DNA of 64,000 nt from Bacillus sp. FJAT-29790 (lineage in GTDB: Bacteria > Bacillota > Bacilli > Bacillales > Cytobacillaceae): positions 629,740 to 693,739 of the forward strand of contig NZ_JAHNZZ010000001.1 in the NCBI RefSeq assembly GCF_019039215.1. Direction: 5' to 3'. The translations under genes were made by a program, and so were the position numbers. Below, piece by piece: positions 9,476-17,822 of this stretch (positions are counted from its first letter, which is position 1; every line of letters begins with the position of its first letter). The notes below the pieces were generated by a model. It was not told the origin of the DNA and searched no databases. It worked only from the letters and a program-made list of their open reading frames with translations.

Positions 9476-10483
9476 TTATTGTAAATTAAAAACTGGATCT
9501 GTTTCCTGAGAAACAAAATCAATTTCAAAGCCGAGATCCTTCAGCATTTGGTGATCGGCTGTTCCCTCCTGACCAGCAGTGGTTAAGTAATCCCCTACGA
9601 AAATGGAATTGGCTGGATATAAGCCGAGTGGTTGCAAGCTGCGTAAATTCACTTCGCGTCCACCGGATATGCGGATCTCCTTCGTCGGATTGATATAGCG
9701 CATAAGGCAAAGAACTTTCAGGCAATATCTTGGGTTTAGCTCACGTGTCCCTTCTAAAGGTGTTCCGTCAATCGCATGTAGGAAATTGACCGGGATGGAA
9801 TCTGCATCAAGCGCTTTTAAGCTTCTCGCCATTGATACAACGTCCTGAATTGTTTCTCTCATTCCGATAATGACGCCAGAGCAGGGGGAAATGCCATGTT
9901 CCTTAATCAATTCAACCGTGTTCACTCTGTCCTCATAAGTATGAGAGGTTGTAATTGATTCATGGTGGTCCGCTGAAGTGTTTAGATTATGATTGTACCG
10001 GTCGACTCCAGCTTCTTTTAATGCCTTTGCCTGTTCAGGCTTTAGGAGCCCGAGACATGCACAGACTTTCAAATTGTATTTATCTTTGATCTCTTTTACA
10101 GCCGATACAACCTGCTCAACTTCTTTATTGCTTGGACCTCTACCGCTCGCAACAATACAATAAGTTCCGACATTCATCTGGAAAGCCTGATTCGCACCTT
10201 TTATTATCTCGTCTTTATCCATCATCCGATACTTTTCGATTGGGGCTGTTGAAACACTAGATTGAGAGCAGTAGCCGCAATTTTCAGGACATAAACCTGA
10301 TTTCGTGTTAATAATCATATTTAACTTTACTTTATTGCCATAATAATGACGGCGAATTTGATAGGAGCTATGTAAAAGCTCGAGGAGATCTTCATCAGGA
10401 CATTCTAATATCCCCAATGCTTCTTTATCTGTTAATTCATACCCTTCCAAGACATCTCGTGCAAGGCTTTGCCAAATTCCCAT
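9476..10483 (-). CDS. bioB: biotin synthase
   Basis: This radical-SAM enzyme inserts sulfur into dethiobiotin, the last step of biotin synthesis. The 335-residue product has the radical-SAM cluster motif C-x3-C-x2-C (LCPENCGYCSQ, Cys 65/69/72), the auxiliary cluster region (Cys in CIVASGRGPS and CACLGLL) and a conserved GGREVNLR near the C-terminus. ATG 10483 is preceded by a GGAGGCCGAAGAA-type site. It lies 28 bases after bioY on the same strand, so the pair is probably one BirA-controlled transcript. No bioA, bioD, bioF, bioI or bioW is in the window, so either they are elsewhere or the cell imports an intermediate. Confidence 0.95.
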   Translation of the reverse strand: MGIWQSLARDVLEGYELTDKEALGILECPDEDLLELLHSSYQIRRHYYGNKVKLNMIINTKSGLCPENCGYCSQSSVSTAPIEKYRMMDKDEIIKGANQAFQMNVGTYCIVASGRGPSNKEVEQVVSAVKEIKDKYNLKVCACLGLLKPEQAKALKEAGVDRYNHNLNTSADHHESITTSHTYEDRVNTVELIKEHGISPCSGVIIGMRETIQDVVSMARSLKALDADSIPVNFLHAIDGTPLEGTRELNPRYCLKVLCLMRYINPTKEIRISGGREVNLRSLQPLGLYPANSIFVGDYLTTAGQEGTADHQMLKDLGFEIDFVSQETDPVFNLQ

Positions 10484-10511
10484 TTCTTCGGCCTCCTAAT
10501 CTATTAATATT

Positions 10512-11108
10512 TTATGCTGTCCGCTGGATTTTCCTAAACTGGCTGCGGGCTAACACTTTATGTTCCAGTCGGTTTGCCATCAAACCAGCGAAAACGGCGA
10601 GAATGATATCTTTAGGCAACGGAACAATCATCCAAGTCCATGCCAACTTGTATGTAAATCCGTCTGGAGCGGATGCCCATAGCTTATAGGCGAAATACAT
10701 CCAATTTGTACCAAACCCATAGTTGATGATCATTCCGATTAATGCAGCTGTAATATAGACAGGTAAGCTTTTTTTCATTTCAATCAGTTTTCCAGTTACG
10801 TAAGCTGTAAAAATATAAGAAATGATGAATCCAAAAGTAGGACTAAGGATATGAGATAATCCCCCACCAAATTTTGCGAAAACTGGGGCTCCCGCAAGTC
10901 CGACAAAAGCATAGACAGCCATCGTAATTGCACCTAACCGACTTCCAAGAATCGCCCCTGAAAGAATCGCAAAAAAAGTTTGCAATGTTATCGGTACACC
11001 GCCAACAACCATAAATGGAACAATCGAGGTAATATTGGCACCTATGCACATCATTGCGACAAACATCCCAGCAAGTGTTAATTCAATCGTTTTTAAGCCC
11101 TTTTTCAT
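10512..11108 (-). CDS. bioY: BioY biotin transporter (ECF S component)
   Basis: The 198-residue membrane protein has about six hydrophobic helices and BioY signatures: GGVPITLQTFFAILSGAILG, AFVGLAGAPVF and the C-terminal block WMIVPLPKDIILAVFAGL. BioY binds biotin with high affinity and works alone or with an ECF energising module. The open frame reaches 11144, but the start at 11108 (MKKGLKTIELTLAG) is chosen because GGAGGGG lies just before it and the upstream codons fall within the leader. It is the first gene of the operon behind the BirA box. No ecfA or ecfT gene is nearby. Confidence 0.93.
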   Translation of the reverse strand: MKKGLKTIELTLAGMFVAMMCIGANITSIVPFMVVGGVPITLQTFFAILSGAILGSRLGAITMAVYAFVGLAGAPVFAKFGGGLSHILSPTFGFIISYIFTAYVTGKLIEMKKSLPVYITAALIGMIINYGFGTNWMYFAYKLWASAPDGFTYKLAWTWMIVPLPKDIILAVFAGLMANRLEHKVLARSQFRKIQRTA

Positions 11109-11139
11109 AAAATTCCCCTCCATAAGAAGCATTTGTTCT

Positions 11140-11190
11140 AGCATAATCGCTTATATTGTATTGTGTCAACTTAAAATTTATTAAGTTAAC
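11140..11190 (-). promoter_or_regulatory. BirA operator overlapping the bioY-bioB promoter
   Basis: GTCAAC (11165-11170), 14 bases, GTTAAC (11185-11190) match the bacterial BirA box GTTAAC-N14-GTTAAC as an inverted repeat (longer arms GTCAACTTAA / TTAAGTTAAC). On the minus strand TTGACA (11169-11164) and TATGCT (11145-11140) are spaced by 18 bases, so the -35 lies inside the operator. BirA-biotinyl-AMP binding should block transcription. Confidence 0.9.
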
Positions 11191-11199
11191 ATAATGACG

Positions 11200-11579
11200 G
11201 AGGACTTAACTTTTTATTTGTAAATCGAGTCCATATTCATCGGTTAAAGTATGGAGGAAGGGACAACTAGGAAAAAGAAAACCAAGTTAACATGATCCTT
11301 GGAATAATGCTGTTTGACCGCAGTGTAACAAGTAGAAAGCAGGGAGCCCGCATATGGAAGTTTCATTTTATGTGTATATTGTTTCCAAGCTTTTTTCTTT
11401 TTTGTTGAGGCATTCGTGGGTATAATAAATAGACCCAATCACCTTATCTTTGAAACTTCGAAACTAATTTTTAAGAGTGTGAGACCAAGAGAACTTTTTT
11501 GAAGGTGTAAAACAAACGGAAAGGGTAAGAGGCGATTGATCAAGTAATTTATTGATTGTAATTAAGGAGAAGTGAATTG
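11200..11579. other. intergenic stretch, no convincing gene
   Basis: A 64-codon minus-strand frame (11244-11438) exists, but it has no ribosome site and a low-complexity Lys-rich composition. No RNA motif was recognised. The promoter of the next gene should lie here. Confidence 0.35.
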
Positions 11580-11963
11580 ATGAACAGCTACAGTAAATTA
11601 TTATTAAGGTTATCAGCATTGTTTGCATTTATTGGCGCATTTTTAGGTGCACATATGGCAGGCGCTGGTGGTTATGCTTTCCGGCCAATCCATGCTCATG
11701 TATTAGTTGTCGGATGGTTAACACTATTCGCATGGGCTGTGTATTATAAAGTATTCACGCCGAAAATTGGGATTCTAGCAAAGCTTCATGTCTATACTGC
11801 GGTGATCGGCTCCATCGGATTAACAGGGGGAATGGCACTTTACATCTTTAAGCCAGCATTTCTCCCAGAGACAGTAAATACAGCGGTTTACATTGGCGGA
11901 GGCTCAATTTTATTGCTAAGTTTCTTGTTGTTTTTTCTCTTAACGTTTACGAAAGAAAAATAG
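11580..11963 (+). CDS. small four-helix membrane protein with heme-copper-oxidase-like HAH...GW motif
   Basis: The 127-residue protein has four predicted membrane helices (about 8-27, 38-58, 70-90, 100-122). Helix 2 begins with RPIHAHVLVVGWLTLFAW, resembling the H-x-H-x4-GW pattern of subunit-I-like proteins of the heme-copper oxidase superfamily and short paralogs found in bacilli. It is far too short for an oxidase subunit, so a heme-binding or redox-sensing role is only a guess. Start ATG 11580 is chosen over TTG 11577; AAGGAGA lies nine bases upstream. It is monocistronic and convergent with the DoxX gene. Confidence 0.7.
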   Translation: MNSYSKLLLRLSALFAFIGAFLGAHMAGAGGYAFRPIHAHVLVVGWLTLFAWAVYYKVFTPKIGILAKLHVYTAVIGSIGLTGGMALYIFKPAFLPETVNTAVYIGGGSILLLSFLLFFLLTFTKEK

Positions 11964-12019
11964 AGCGGCAAATGTACCTAGATTCTTAGTTCCAATTTTT
12001 CAATCAGTATGCCCCATAA

Positions 12020-12051
12020 GGAACAGCCCGCTCGAATGAACGGGCTGTTCC
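12020..12051. terminator. hairpin between convergent genes
   Basis: GGAACAGCCCG (12020-12030) and CGGGCTGTTCC (12041-12051) form a perfect 11-bp stem. It directly abuts the DoxX stop codon. T-tracts are poor on both sides, so termination is likely but not certain. Confidence 0.65.
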
Positions 12052-12543
12052 TCACGATTGTATCCCTTTCCGTTTGTATGGTTTACGAATACCAGGCATC
12101 ACAAAGCGATCAATGCCAATTTTTCCAGCATTATAGCCAGCTACTAAAATAAAAATTGTTAATAATACCATTTGCGCATTCGTACTGACAGTTCCAGAAA
12201 ATAGGAATGCAAAGTTCATAACGATTCCGAAGAAAGCGGCCGCAGTTGTTAAACAACCTAGGATTAATCCTACTCCTACAAGTAGTTCACCCCACGCAAC
12301 CAAGAAGCTGAATAATCCCGCATTCGGAATGGCGACCGCCTCCAAAAAGCTCGCCCACCATCCTTGGACAGCAGGATGATCTCCGCTCGCTTTTGCTACA
12401 GCTCCTTGCAGGAAACCGGAAGCATCAAAACCATCTGCCACTTTATGGTACCCGGCAGTAAGCCAGGAATACCCAAGATAAACCCGGATAACAGTCAGTA
12501 ATCCAGCTGCAATTTGATTTTCTCTTAACCATTTTACGATCAT
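12052..12543 (-). CDS. DoxX family membrane protein
   Basis: The 163-residue product has four membrane helices and the DoxX hallmarks: an N-terminal LLTVIRVYLGYSWLTAGYHK, a central helix with WGELLVGVGLILG, and NFAFLFSGTVSTNAQ. The C-terminus is basic (RKPYKRKGIQ). DoxX proteins are small integral membrane proteins linked to redox and thiol-stress partners in some bacteria, but no partner gene is adjacent here. The ribosome site GAAAGGAAGAGATTAAG precedes ATG 12543. Confidence 0.85.
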   Translation of the reverse strand: MIVKWLRENQIAAGLLTVIRVYLGYSWLTAGYHKVADGFDASGFLQGAVAKASGDHPAVQGWWASFLEAVAIPNAGLFSFLVAWGELLVGVGLILGCLTTAAAFFGIVMNFAFLFSGTVSTNAQMVLLTIFILVAGYNAGKIGIDRFVMPGIRKPYKRKGIQS

Positions 12544-13038
12544 CTTAATCTCTTCCTTTCAAAATAGTAGATTAATTAATACATGTATAAAGTATCATAG
12601 AATGGGATAAAATCCCTTGTGTTGTGATACTCGTCACATAATTGCAAAAACAATTTGACAAAATTATGAAAGTTTCACCTTTTGGAAGATTTGTCGCAAA
12701 TTAACGGGAAGTAAGACCACCACTTCAAGGCTTTGAGAAAGCGAGGAACTAATATGATCAAAGTGGTTAGAAACATCAATTAAACATTAAAAACACCCCC
12801 ATAAAATAAGTATGCGAATTTTGGAAATGAATCTTTCGATTGTACATATAAGAACATACTTGTATAATAATGACGTAAAAGTAACGAATGATGTAATTTG
12901 GAATAGTCGATGTAATGGCAGTATCTTTAATATGATATTGTAACGGACTCTTGATAATTTTTTGAAAAAGTGTTGTAGAAGCGCTTATTTCATATTACTA
13001 TTTTTATGTAGATTTAAAGTGGAAAGAGAGTGTTCATA
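12544..13038. other. divergent spacer with a sigma-A promoter candidate
   Basis: TTGTAC (12840-12845), 17 bases, TATAAT (12863-12868) is a plausible sigma-A promoter for yeeI. A CCACTT/AAGTGG inverted repeat spans about 12717-12770; its role is unknown. No ORF of note. Confidence 0.5.
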
Positions 13039-13758
13039 ATGGGCCGTAAATGGAATAATATTAAAGAAAAAAAAGCGTCAAAAGACGCTAATACGAGTAG
13101 GATATATGCAAAGTTTGGACGTGAAATTTATGTAGCAGCTAAACAAGGCGAGCCGGATCCAGAATCAAATCAAGCGTTAAAAGTCGTTCTCGAGCGTGCA
13201 AAAACGTACAGTGTACCAAAAACGATTATTGACCGTGCAATTGAAAAAGCGAAAGGCGGTTCAGAAGAAAGTTATGACGAACTTCGTTATGAAGGCTTCG
13301 GACCAAATGGATCAATGGTCATCGTAGATGCACTGACAAATAATGTGAACCGTACGGCGTCAGATGTGCGTGCTGCATTCGGGAAGAATGGCGGGAACAT
13401 GGGTGTAAGCGGATCTGTCGCATATATGTTTGATGCCACAGCTGTTATCGGTCTAGAAGGTAAAACTGCAGATGAAGTGCTTGAAATATTAATGGAGGCA
13501 GATGTAGATGTGCGTGATATTTTAGAAGAAGATGACGCAGTAATCGTTTATGCTGAACCTGACCAGTTTCATGCCGTACAAGAAGCATTCAAGAATGTTG
13601 GTATAACTGACTTTACCGTTGCCGAACTAACAATGCTTGCGCAAAATGACGTATCACTTCCAGAAGACGCACTCGTCCAATTTGAAAAAATGATCGATGC
13701 AATAGAGGATTTAGAAGATGTTCAACAGGTATACCATAATGTGGATTTTGGTGAATAA
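13039..13758 (+). CDS. yeeI: YebC/PmpR family protein, YeeI type
   Basis: The 239-residue protein starts [20 protein letters not shown], essentially the B. subtilis YeeI N-terminus, and keeps the family landmarks [19 protein letters not shown] and [16 protein letters not shown]. YebC-family proteins are either transcription regulators (PmpR) or ribosome-associated factors that relieve stalling at difficult sequences; the YeeI subgroup has been linked to the latter. The frame is open from GTG 13030, but ATG 13039 after GGAAAGAGAG is the family-consistent start. Monocistronic, closed by a strong hairpin. Confidence 0.93.
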   Translation: MGRKWNNIKEKKASKDANTSRIYAKFGREIYVAAKQGEPDPESNQALKVVLERAKTYSVPKTIIDRAIEKAKGGSEESYDELRYEGFGPNGSMVIVDALTNNVNRTASDVRAAFGKNGGNMGVSGSVAYMFDATAVIGLEGKTADEVLEILMEADVDVRDILEEDDAVIVYAEPDQFHAVQEAFKNVGITDFTVAELTMLAQNDVSLPEDALVQFEKMIDAIEDLEDVQQVYHNVDFGE

Positions 13759-13869
13759 TACATGAGAGCAGACGCCTGTTATTTAACAAAAGGTCATCTC
13801 ATTTAGATGGTTCATTGAATTTTTTTATAAATATCATAAGCAACCATCTCTAAAATACGCCAATAATTA

Positions 13870-13918
13870 AAAGGACCATCCGATGAAGTTACATACCTCA
13901 TCGGATGGTCCTTTGTTT
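13870..13918. terminator. bidirectional terminator between yeeI and the kinase-like gene
   Basis: AAAGGACCATCCGATGA (13870-13886) and TCATCGGATGGTCCTTT (13898-13914) form a perfect 17-bp stem. It is flanked by A-rich sequence on the left and T-rich sequence on the right, serving both convergent genes. Confidence 0.9.
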
Positions 13919-13925
13919 TCAAACC

Positions 13926-14516
13926 TTAATAGTCGGTGACAAAGAATCCTCTGTCCAAAAAGGATTCGATCAATTCGCTGATTTTGAAAGATATTTGTGG
14001 TGAATCGTAATTTTCAAAGGCATGTTCACAGTTATTTTTATAGGCCATCGTTTCGTCATAATGAGTCATATGCCGCTCTATGTCCGCCTCATTATCTTCA
14101 CGGTCTTTTTGTCTTTTTATGACAGTATCACGATCAGCATAAATGAAGAAACGCATGACACGCTCACCATACATTTTTTTCAACTTTTCGGTCCCTTCCG
14201 GATTCAAAGTCAAATAGACAAGATCATGGTTTTGGAAAGCATTGACGATATCTTGTTCGCGAATGCCATAACGAAATCCATCGATCTCGACACTTTCAAG
14301 AAATTCCTGTTGGTCTTGCATGTGTTTGAAGGTTGCTTCATTTACAAAATGGTAGTCTTCACCATTTTTTTCATAATGCCGGGGAGAACGAGTTGTATAA
14401 GACAGAACAGTTTCCATATCAAATGCGGTAGCAACCATCTTCGCAACGGTTTTTCTTCCAGAGCCATCAGGACCCGTGTAAATAAATATTTTTTCTTTGT
14501 CTTTAATTTGATACAT
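13926..14516 (-). CDS. guanylate-kinase-like P-loop protein
   Basis: The 196-residue product has the guanylate kinase fold landmarks: P-loop YTGPDGSGRKT (about 13-20), the GMP-binding segment SYTTRSPRHYEKNGEDYHFV, and FLESVEIDGFRYGI. It differs from housekeeping Gmk in having SGRKT rather than SGVGK in the loop and in a poorly conserved lid (RQKDREDNEADIERH). Such second copies occur in several bacilli and may be a GMP kinase paralog or a non-enzymatic domain. The frame opens at TTG 14522, but ATG 14516 has AGGAGG eight bases upstream. Monocistronic. Confidence 0.8.
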   Translation of the reverse strand: MYQIKDKEKIFIYTGPDGSGRKTVAKMVATAFDMETVLSYTTRSPRHYEKNGEDYHFVNEATFKHMQDQQEFLESVEIDGFRYGIREQDIVNAFQNHDLVYLTLNPEGTEKLKKMYGERVMRFFIYADRDTVIKRQKDREDNEADIERHMTHYDETMAYKNNCEHAFENYDSPQISFKISELIESFLDRGFFVTDY

Positions 14517-14686
14517 GGACAAACCTCCTTTAATGATTTAAAAAAGTACCTTTATAACGTAAAAATGCTATCAGTACTTTCTTCTTTCTGCCCGTTAAAT
14601 TGGGATAAATTAATTATATCAAATATTAGGAAAAACATGTCTAATTTTTCTGATTTTTAATTTATAAGAATGAATATAATAAAAAA

Positions 14687-14717
14687 TGACCCCCAAAATA
14701 TAAATTGGAGGTCTTTT
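14687..14717 (-). terminator. terminator after the PhnB-like gene
   Basis: On the minus strand GACCTCCAA pairs with TTGGGGGTC and is followed by ATTTTTTATT. On the plus strand TTTTC follows, so it may be bidirectional. Confidence 0.75.
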
Positions 14718-14771
14718 CTTTGGATTTTTGCATCTTTACTTCTTTTGTTTTCAGCCGAAAACAACTAATTA

Positions 14772-15200
14772 TTACATTCCCATTTCCCCGTTATCATAGC
14801 TAAATTGCCATGCAATTCCAAACTTGTCCGTCAATTGGCCATAGCATTTGCTAAAAAAAGTTTCTTGAAGGTCCAACGCAACAGTGCCGCCTTCTTTCAG
14901 TTTATTAAATTGGGATTTAATTTCATCCATGTCCTTGCTGACAACAGCAAGGCTGATGTTGTTACCTTCAACAAAGGGCATATCCGGAAAAACATCAGAA
15001 AACATCACAGTGCTTCCGCTAATATTAATTCGAGTGTGCATGACTAAGTTTTTTGCTTCCTCTGGAAGAGGATATTCCGGGTTTGGCGGAGACTCACCAA
15101 AGGTCATAATTTGTGGTTTTTCTGTATCAAAAACCTGTGCGTAAAACTCTACTGCTTCACGGCAATTTCCGTTAAAATTCAGATAAACATTAACAGCCAT
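14772..15200 (-). CDS. PhnB-like VOC (glyoxalase-fold) protein
   Basis: The 142-residue protein starts MAVNVYLNFNGNCREAVEFY and has the beta-alpha-beta-beta-beta halves of the vicinal-oxygen-chelate superfamily. Typical PhnB-type segments are NLVMHTRINISGSTVMFSD and the C-terminal YGQLTDKFGIAWQFSY. Members are often annotated as 3-demethylubiquinone methyltransferase-like, but most lack a tested activity. A ribosome site GAAGGAGCGAAAAAA precedes the ATG. Nothing adjacent hints at a substrate. Confidence 0.85.
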   Translation of the reverse strand: MAVNVYLNFNGNCREAVEFYAQVFDTEKPQIMTFGESPPNPEYPLPEEAKNLVMHTRINISGSTVMFSDVFPDMPFVEGNNISLAVVSKDMDEIKSQFNKLKEGGTVALDLQETFFSKCYGQLTDKFGIAWQFSYDNGEMGM

Positions 15201-15341
15201 TTTTTTCGCTCCTTCGTTTTGAATTGTTAATCATTGGTACATGATACAATAATAAATTGTATCATTTGAATGTCTTTTATCAAAATAACAACCCGAAAAA
15301 ATTTATGAAGGAATGATTTCACCTTTTAAAGACATTAAATC

Positions 15342-15384
15342 AAAAAAGTTCCTTTTTATTTCAAAAACAAAAAGGAACTTTTTC
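15342..15384 (-). terminator. terminator of the lipoprotein gene
   Basis: AAAAAGTTCCTTTTT and AAAAAGGAACTTTTT form a perfect stem of 15 pairs just past the stop of the minus-strand lipoprotein gene. It is T-rich on both sides. Confidence 0.88.
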
Positions 15385-15387
15385 CTA

Positions 15388-15882
15388 TTATCTTATTGAA
15401 TTGTATTCTTTCTTGGTTCCGTCTAAAAACACAATATCTAATTCAAATTTTGTATAATCGCTTTTGAGATTAAATGCTTTCAGCACCTCAGCGATCACTT
15501 CACTTTTAGGTGTTGCCGTGTCAAATTTCAATTGTTCAAAGGTAGGATTAAGTTCGCTTAAAGCTACGTCTCCATTCACTATGATCCCTTTTATTTTATC
15601 TTTAATTTCAGCTTCAATTCCGTAATCATAATCGACTTCGTAGGATTTGTCCCTAGCATAATCAACATCTAACTCAAATTTCGTAAAGTTAAATTTGTTT
15701 TCAGTCCCTTTTACTGTCGTATCAGTACCATTATTCGTAATCGTATCAGTACCATTATTCGTAATCGTATGATCATTATGTTCAGCCGGGACATTTTCAG
15801 GTGGTGGGGAAGTAGCATTATTACAGCCTTGAAGTAAAATGAAAGGCAAAAACAGGATGAAGACAATATTTGACATTTTCAT
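15388..15882 (-). CDS. lipoprotein, YusW-like
   Basis: The 164-residue product has a type II signal (MKMSNIVFILFLPFILLQGC, lipobox LLQGC with Cys 20). A low-complexity spacer containing a duplicated TITNNGTDT block follows, then a folded part with two similar segments (FTKFELDVDYARDK ... and YTKFELDIVFLDGTKKEY). This doubled KFELD-type arrangement resembles YusW-family lipoproteins of bacilli, whose function is unknown. AGGAGG lies seven bases before ATG 15882. It should be attached to the outer face of the membrane. Confidence 0.75.
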   Translation of the reverse strand: MKMSNIVFILFLPFILLQGCNNATSPPPENVPAEHNDHTITNNGTDTITNNGTDTTVKGTENKFNFTKFELDVDYARDKSYEVDYDYGIEAEIKDKIKGIIVNGDVALSELNPTFEQLKFDTATPKSEVIAEVLKAFNLKSDYTKFELDIVFLDGTKKEYNSIR

Positions 15883-16083
15883 AAAAGAGCCTCCTTTTTG
15901 TCTACTATTAACAAAATTAGGTGGATTTATGCTTTAGTTGGTACACTAATAATAATTTTACCTTGTGCAACATTGTTAGATGTATTTACTTTTTATTGTT
16001 TTCCTCAAAAAGGTTGCTCTAGACCCACTAAACTTAGGTTTGATAACATAAAAAGTGTTAATAATAATAAATGGGGTAATCAA

Positions 16084-16950
16084 ATGAATTCATCTAAAAT
16101 AGCATTTTTATCAGTATTAAGTAATTCCTTTGTTGTTGTTCTAAAAATAATTGTTGGCTTATTTACCGGATCGGTTGCTGTTCTTTCCGAGGCTATTCAT
16201 TCGTCCTTAGATTTAATGGCTTCTTTAATTGCTTTTTTCTCAGTACGAATTTCGAACAGGCCTGCGGATAAAGTCCACCCATATGGTCATGGAAAAGTAG
16301 AAAATCTTTCTGGAACCATTGAAACATTATTAATTTTTATTGCTGGCATTTGGATTATTTATGAATGTATCCACAAGCTAATAAACCCGGAACCAATCCA
16401 GCTACCGCTTTTGGGAATAGTTGTCATGTTACTTGGGGCTGTCATCAACTTTGTAGTATCAAAAATTGTTAGAAGAACAGCTGATAAAACGAAATCAGTG
16501 GCGATGAAATCTAATGCGATCCATTTGCTTACAGATGTATATACATCTTTAGGCGTAGCAGTTAGTTTGTTACTAGTAAGTCTTACTGGATGGTATTTTT
16601 TGGATCCGATTATCGGAATTATTTTAGCTGTTTATATCATGTTTGAAGCTTCTAAATTAATGAAAGAATCATTTCCTCCATTAATGGATGCAAGGTTATC
16701 ACCGGATGAAGAAAGAAACCTCATGAAGCTGATTGAATCCTATAAGGAGGAATATATTGAATATCACGATTTTCGCACAAGACGTTCCGGTCGATATGAA
16801 TACGTAGATTTTCACCTTGTTGTTCCGTCACATTATAGCATTGAAACAGCGCATGAATTATGTAACCAGATAGAAGAAGATATCAATCATCTGTTTACTC
16901 ATGCTCAAGTATTAATACATTTAGAACCTGAGAATGAGCGTATTAAATAA
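16084..16950 (+). CDS. cation diffusion facilitator (CDF) metal efflux protein
   Basis: The 288-residue transporter has six membrane helices in its first 200 residues and a cytoplasmic C-terminal domain. The metal-site pairs are visible: HSSLD in helix 2 and HLLTD in helix 5, plus the loop HPYGHGKVEN. The C-terminal domain has RRSGRYEYVDFHLVVP and ends HAQVLIHLEPE, the usual dimerisation region. Likely substrates are Zn2+, Mn2+, Fe2+ or Cd2+ exported in exchange for protons. The frame is open back to 15898, but ATG 16084 is the family start. The upstream extension includes one hydrophobic stretch without a family match. Confidence 0.9.
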   Translation: MNSSKIAFLSVLSNSFVVVLKIIVGLFTGSVAVLSEAIHSSLDLMASLIAFFSVRISNRPADKVHPYGHGKVENLSGTIETLLIFIAGIWIIYECIHKLINPEPIQLPLLGIVVMLLGAVINFVVSKIVRRTADKTKSVAMKSNAIHLLTDVYTSLGVAVSLLLVSLTGWYFLDPIIGIILAVYIMFEASKLMKESFPPLMDARLSPDEERNLMKLIESYKEEYIEYHDFRTRRSGRYEYVDFHLVVPSHYSIETAHELCNQIEEDINHLFTHAQVLIHLEPENERIK

Positions 16951-17003
16951 AGACTAAACAGAGGTCTTACTTCTAAACATTGAATTACTAACTCATAAAC
17001 GTG

Positions 17004-17041
17004 AAAAAAGGGATATCCTGGCGTGATATCCCTTTTTTTAC
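17004..17041 (+). terminator. terminator after the CDF gene
   Basis: AAAAAAGGGATATC and GATATCCCTTTTTT form a perfect stem around CTGGCGT, ending in a T-run. Confidence 0.93.
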
Positions 17042-17400
17042 TTCTTACATTCTTATTATTTTTATTCAATGCTAGTGTGAAAAACGATATGAAATTTTGT
17101 AACTAGATAATAATTTCTTCTGCCTCCGGTTACAGTAGAATTGCTCTTTTGTTAATCTACCTAGAAAAGCTGATGGCAGATCTGATAAATACTGAAAATT
17201 TTAAATTGCTGCTTGTAGTCTTTATATACTCCATTAAATGCTATCTTCTCTCAATGAAGAAGGCATTTTTTTTATATTAAAAAGTAGGGGATGAAATCCA
17301 TCGTTTAGAAATTCTTTATCTTTTGCATACCTGTAACTTACCGCTATTTCTGTATGTTTACAAAAAATTAATAAAAGAAGACTTGAATTTAATATATAAG
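17042..17400. other. intergenic stretch with an orphan terminator-like hairpin
   Basis: AATGCTATCTTC pairs with GAAGAAGGCATT around 17237-17266 and is followed by eight T. No gene ends immediately before it, so it may be left from a lost gene or belong to a small RNA. Nothing else is seen. Confidence 0.4.
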
Positions 17401-17407
17401 CAAAATA

Positions 17408-17429
17408 TTATATAAACGAATGGTTATAT
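17408..17429 (+). promoter_or_regulatory. putative ArsR operator
   Basis: ATATAA (17410-17415) and TTATAT (17424-17429) form an inverted repeat with eight bases between, a spacing close to known ArsR/SmtB operators. It lies 34 bases before arsR. A related AT-rich half lies just upstream. Confidence 0.6.
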
Positions 17430-17462
17430 ATTAATGCTCGGATGAATTTAGGAGGTGTTTTC

Positions 17463-17807
17463 ATGCAAGTATCAACTGTAGAAATAGAAAAAGCTGCGAT
17501 GATATTAAAGTTGTTAGGCGATAAAACCCGTTTAACAATGGTGAAGATTTTAGATTCACATGATTGTTGTGTTTGTGAATTTGTTGAAATATTTAAAGCG
17601 AGCCAGCCTGCTATTAGTCAACACATACGTAAGTTAAAAGATGCTGGAATAGTAGGGGAAATGAGAAGGGGACAATGGATCATTTATTCATTGAATAAAG
17701 ATAGTTACTATTATCCAATGATCCAAAATCTTCTCGGGCATCTTCCAAGTCAAGAGTATAAATTACAAGAACTAGAAGAACAGGGATTACGAATCTCGTG
17801 TGAGTAA
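17463..17807 (+). CDS. arsR: ArsR family metalloregulator
   Basis: The 114-residue winged-helix repressor has the ArsR core: LLGDKTRLTMVKIL, a Cys-rich sensor DCCVCEFVEIF at the start of the recognition region (Cys about 34, 35 and 37), and the recognition helix QPAISQHIRKLKDAGIV. The Cys group matches trivalent arsenic or soft-metal sensing. ATG 17463 follows AGGAGGTGTTTTC; the frame is open from 17442 but that codon lies before the ribosome site. It is the first gene of arsRBC and probably represses it through the upstream ATATAA/TTATAT repeat. Confidence 0.9.
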   Translation: MQVSTVEIEKAAMILKLLGDKTRLTMVKILDSHDCCVCEFVEIFKASQPAISQHIRKLKDAGIVGEMRRGQWIIYSLNKDSYYYPMIQNLLGHLPSQEYKLQELEEQGLRISCE

Positions 17808-17822
17808 TAGGGGGATTATGCA

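Noticed and set aside
11244-11438. 64-codon minus-strand ORF upstream of the four-helix protein
   Set aside because: No ribosome site, low-complexity start and no family resemblance.
14022-14660. 212-codon plus-strand ORF opposite the guanylate-kinase-like gene
   Set aside because: The minus-strand product has a P-loop and GMP-binding motif and an AGGAGG site; the plus frame has neither.
15898-16083. N-terminal extension of the CDF transporter
   Set aside because: No ribosome site at its start; the family begins at ATG 16084.
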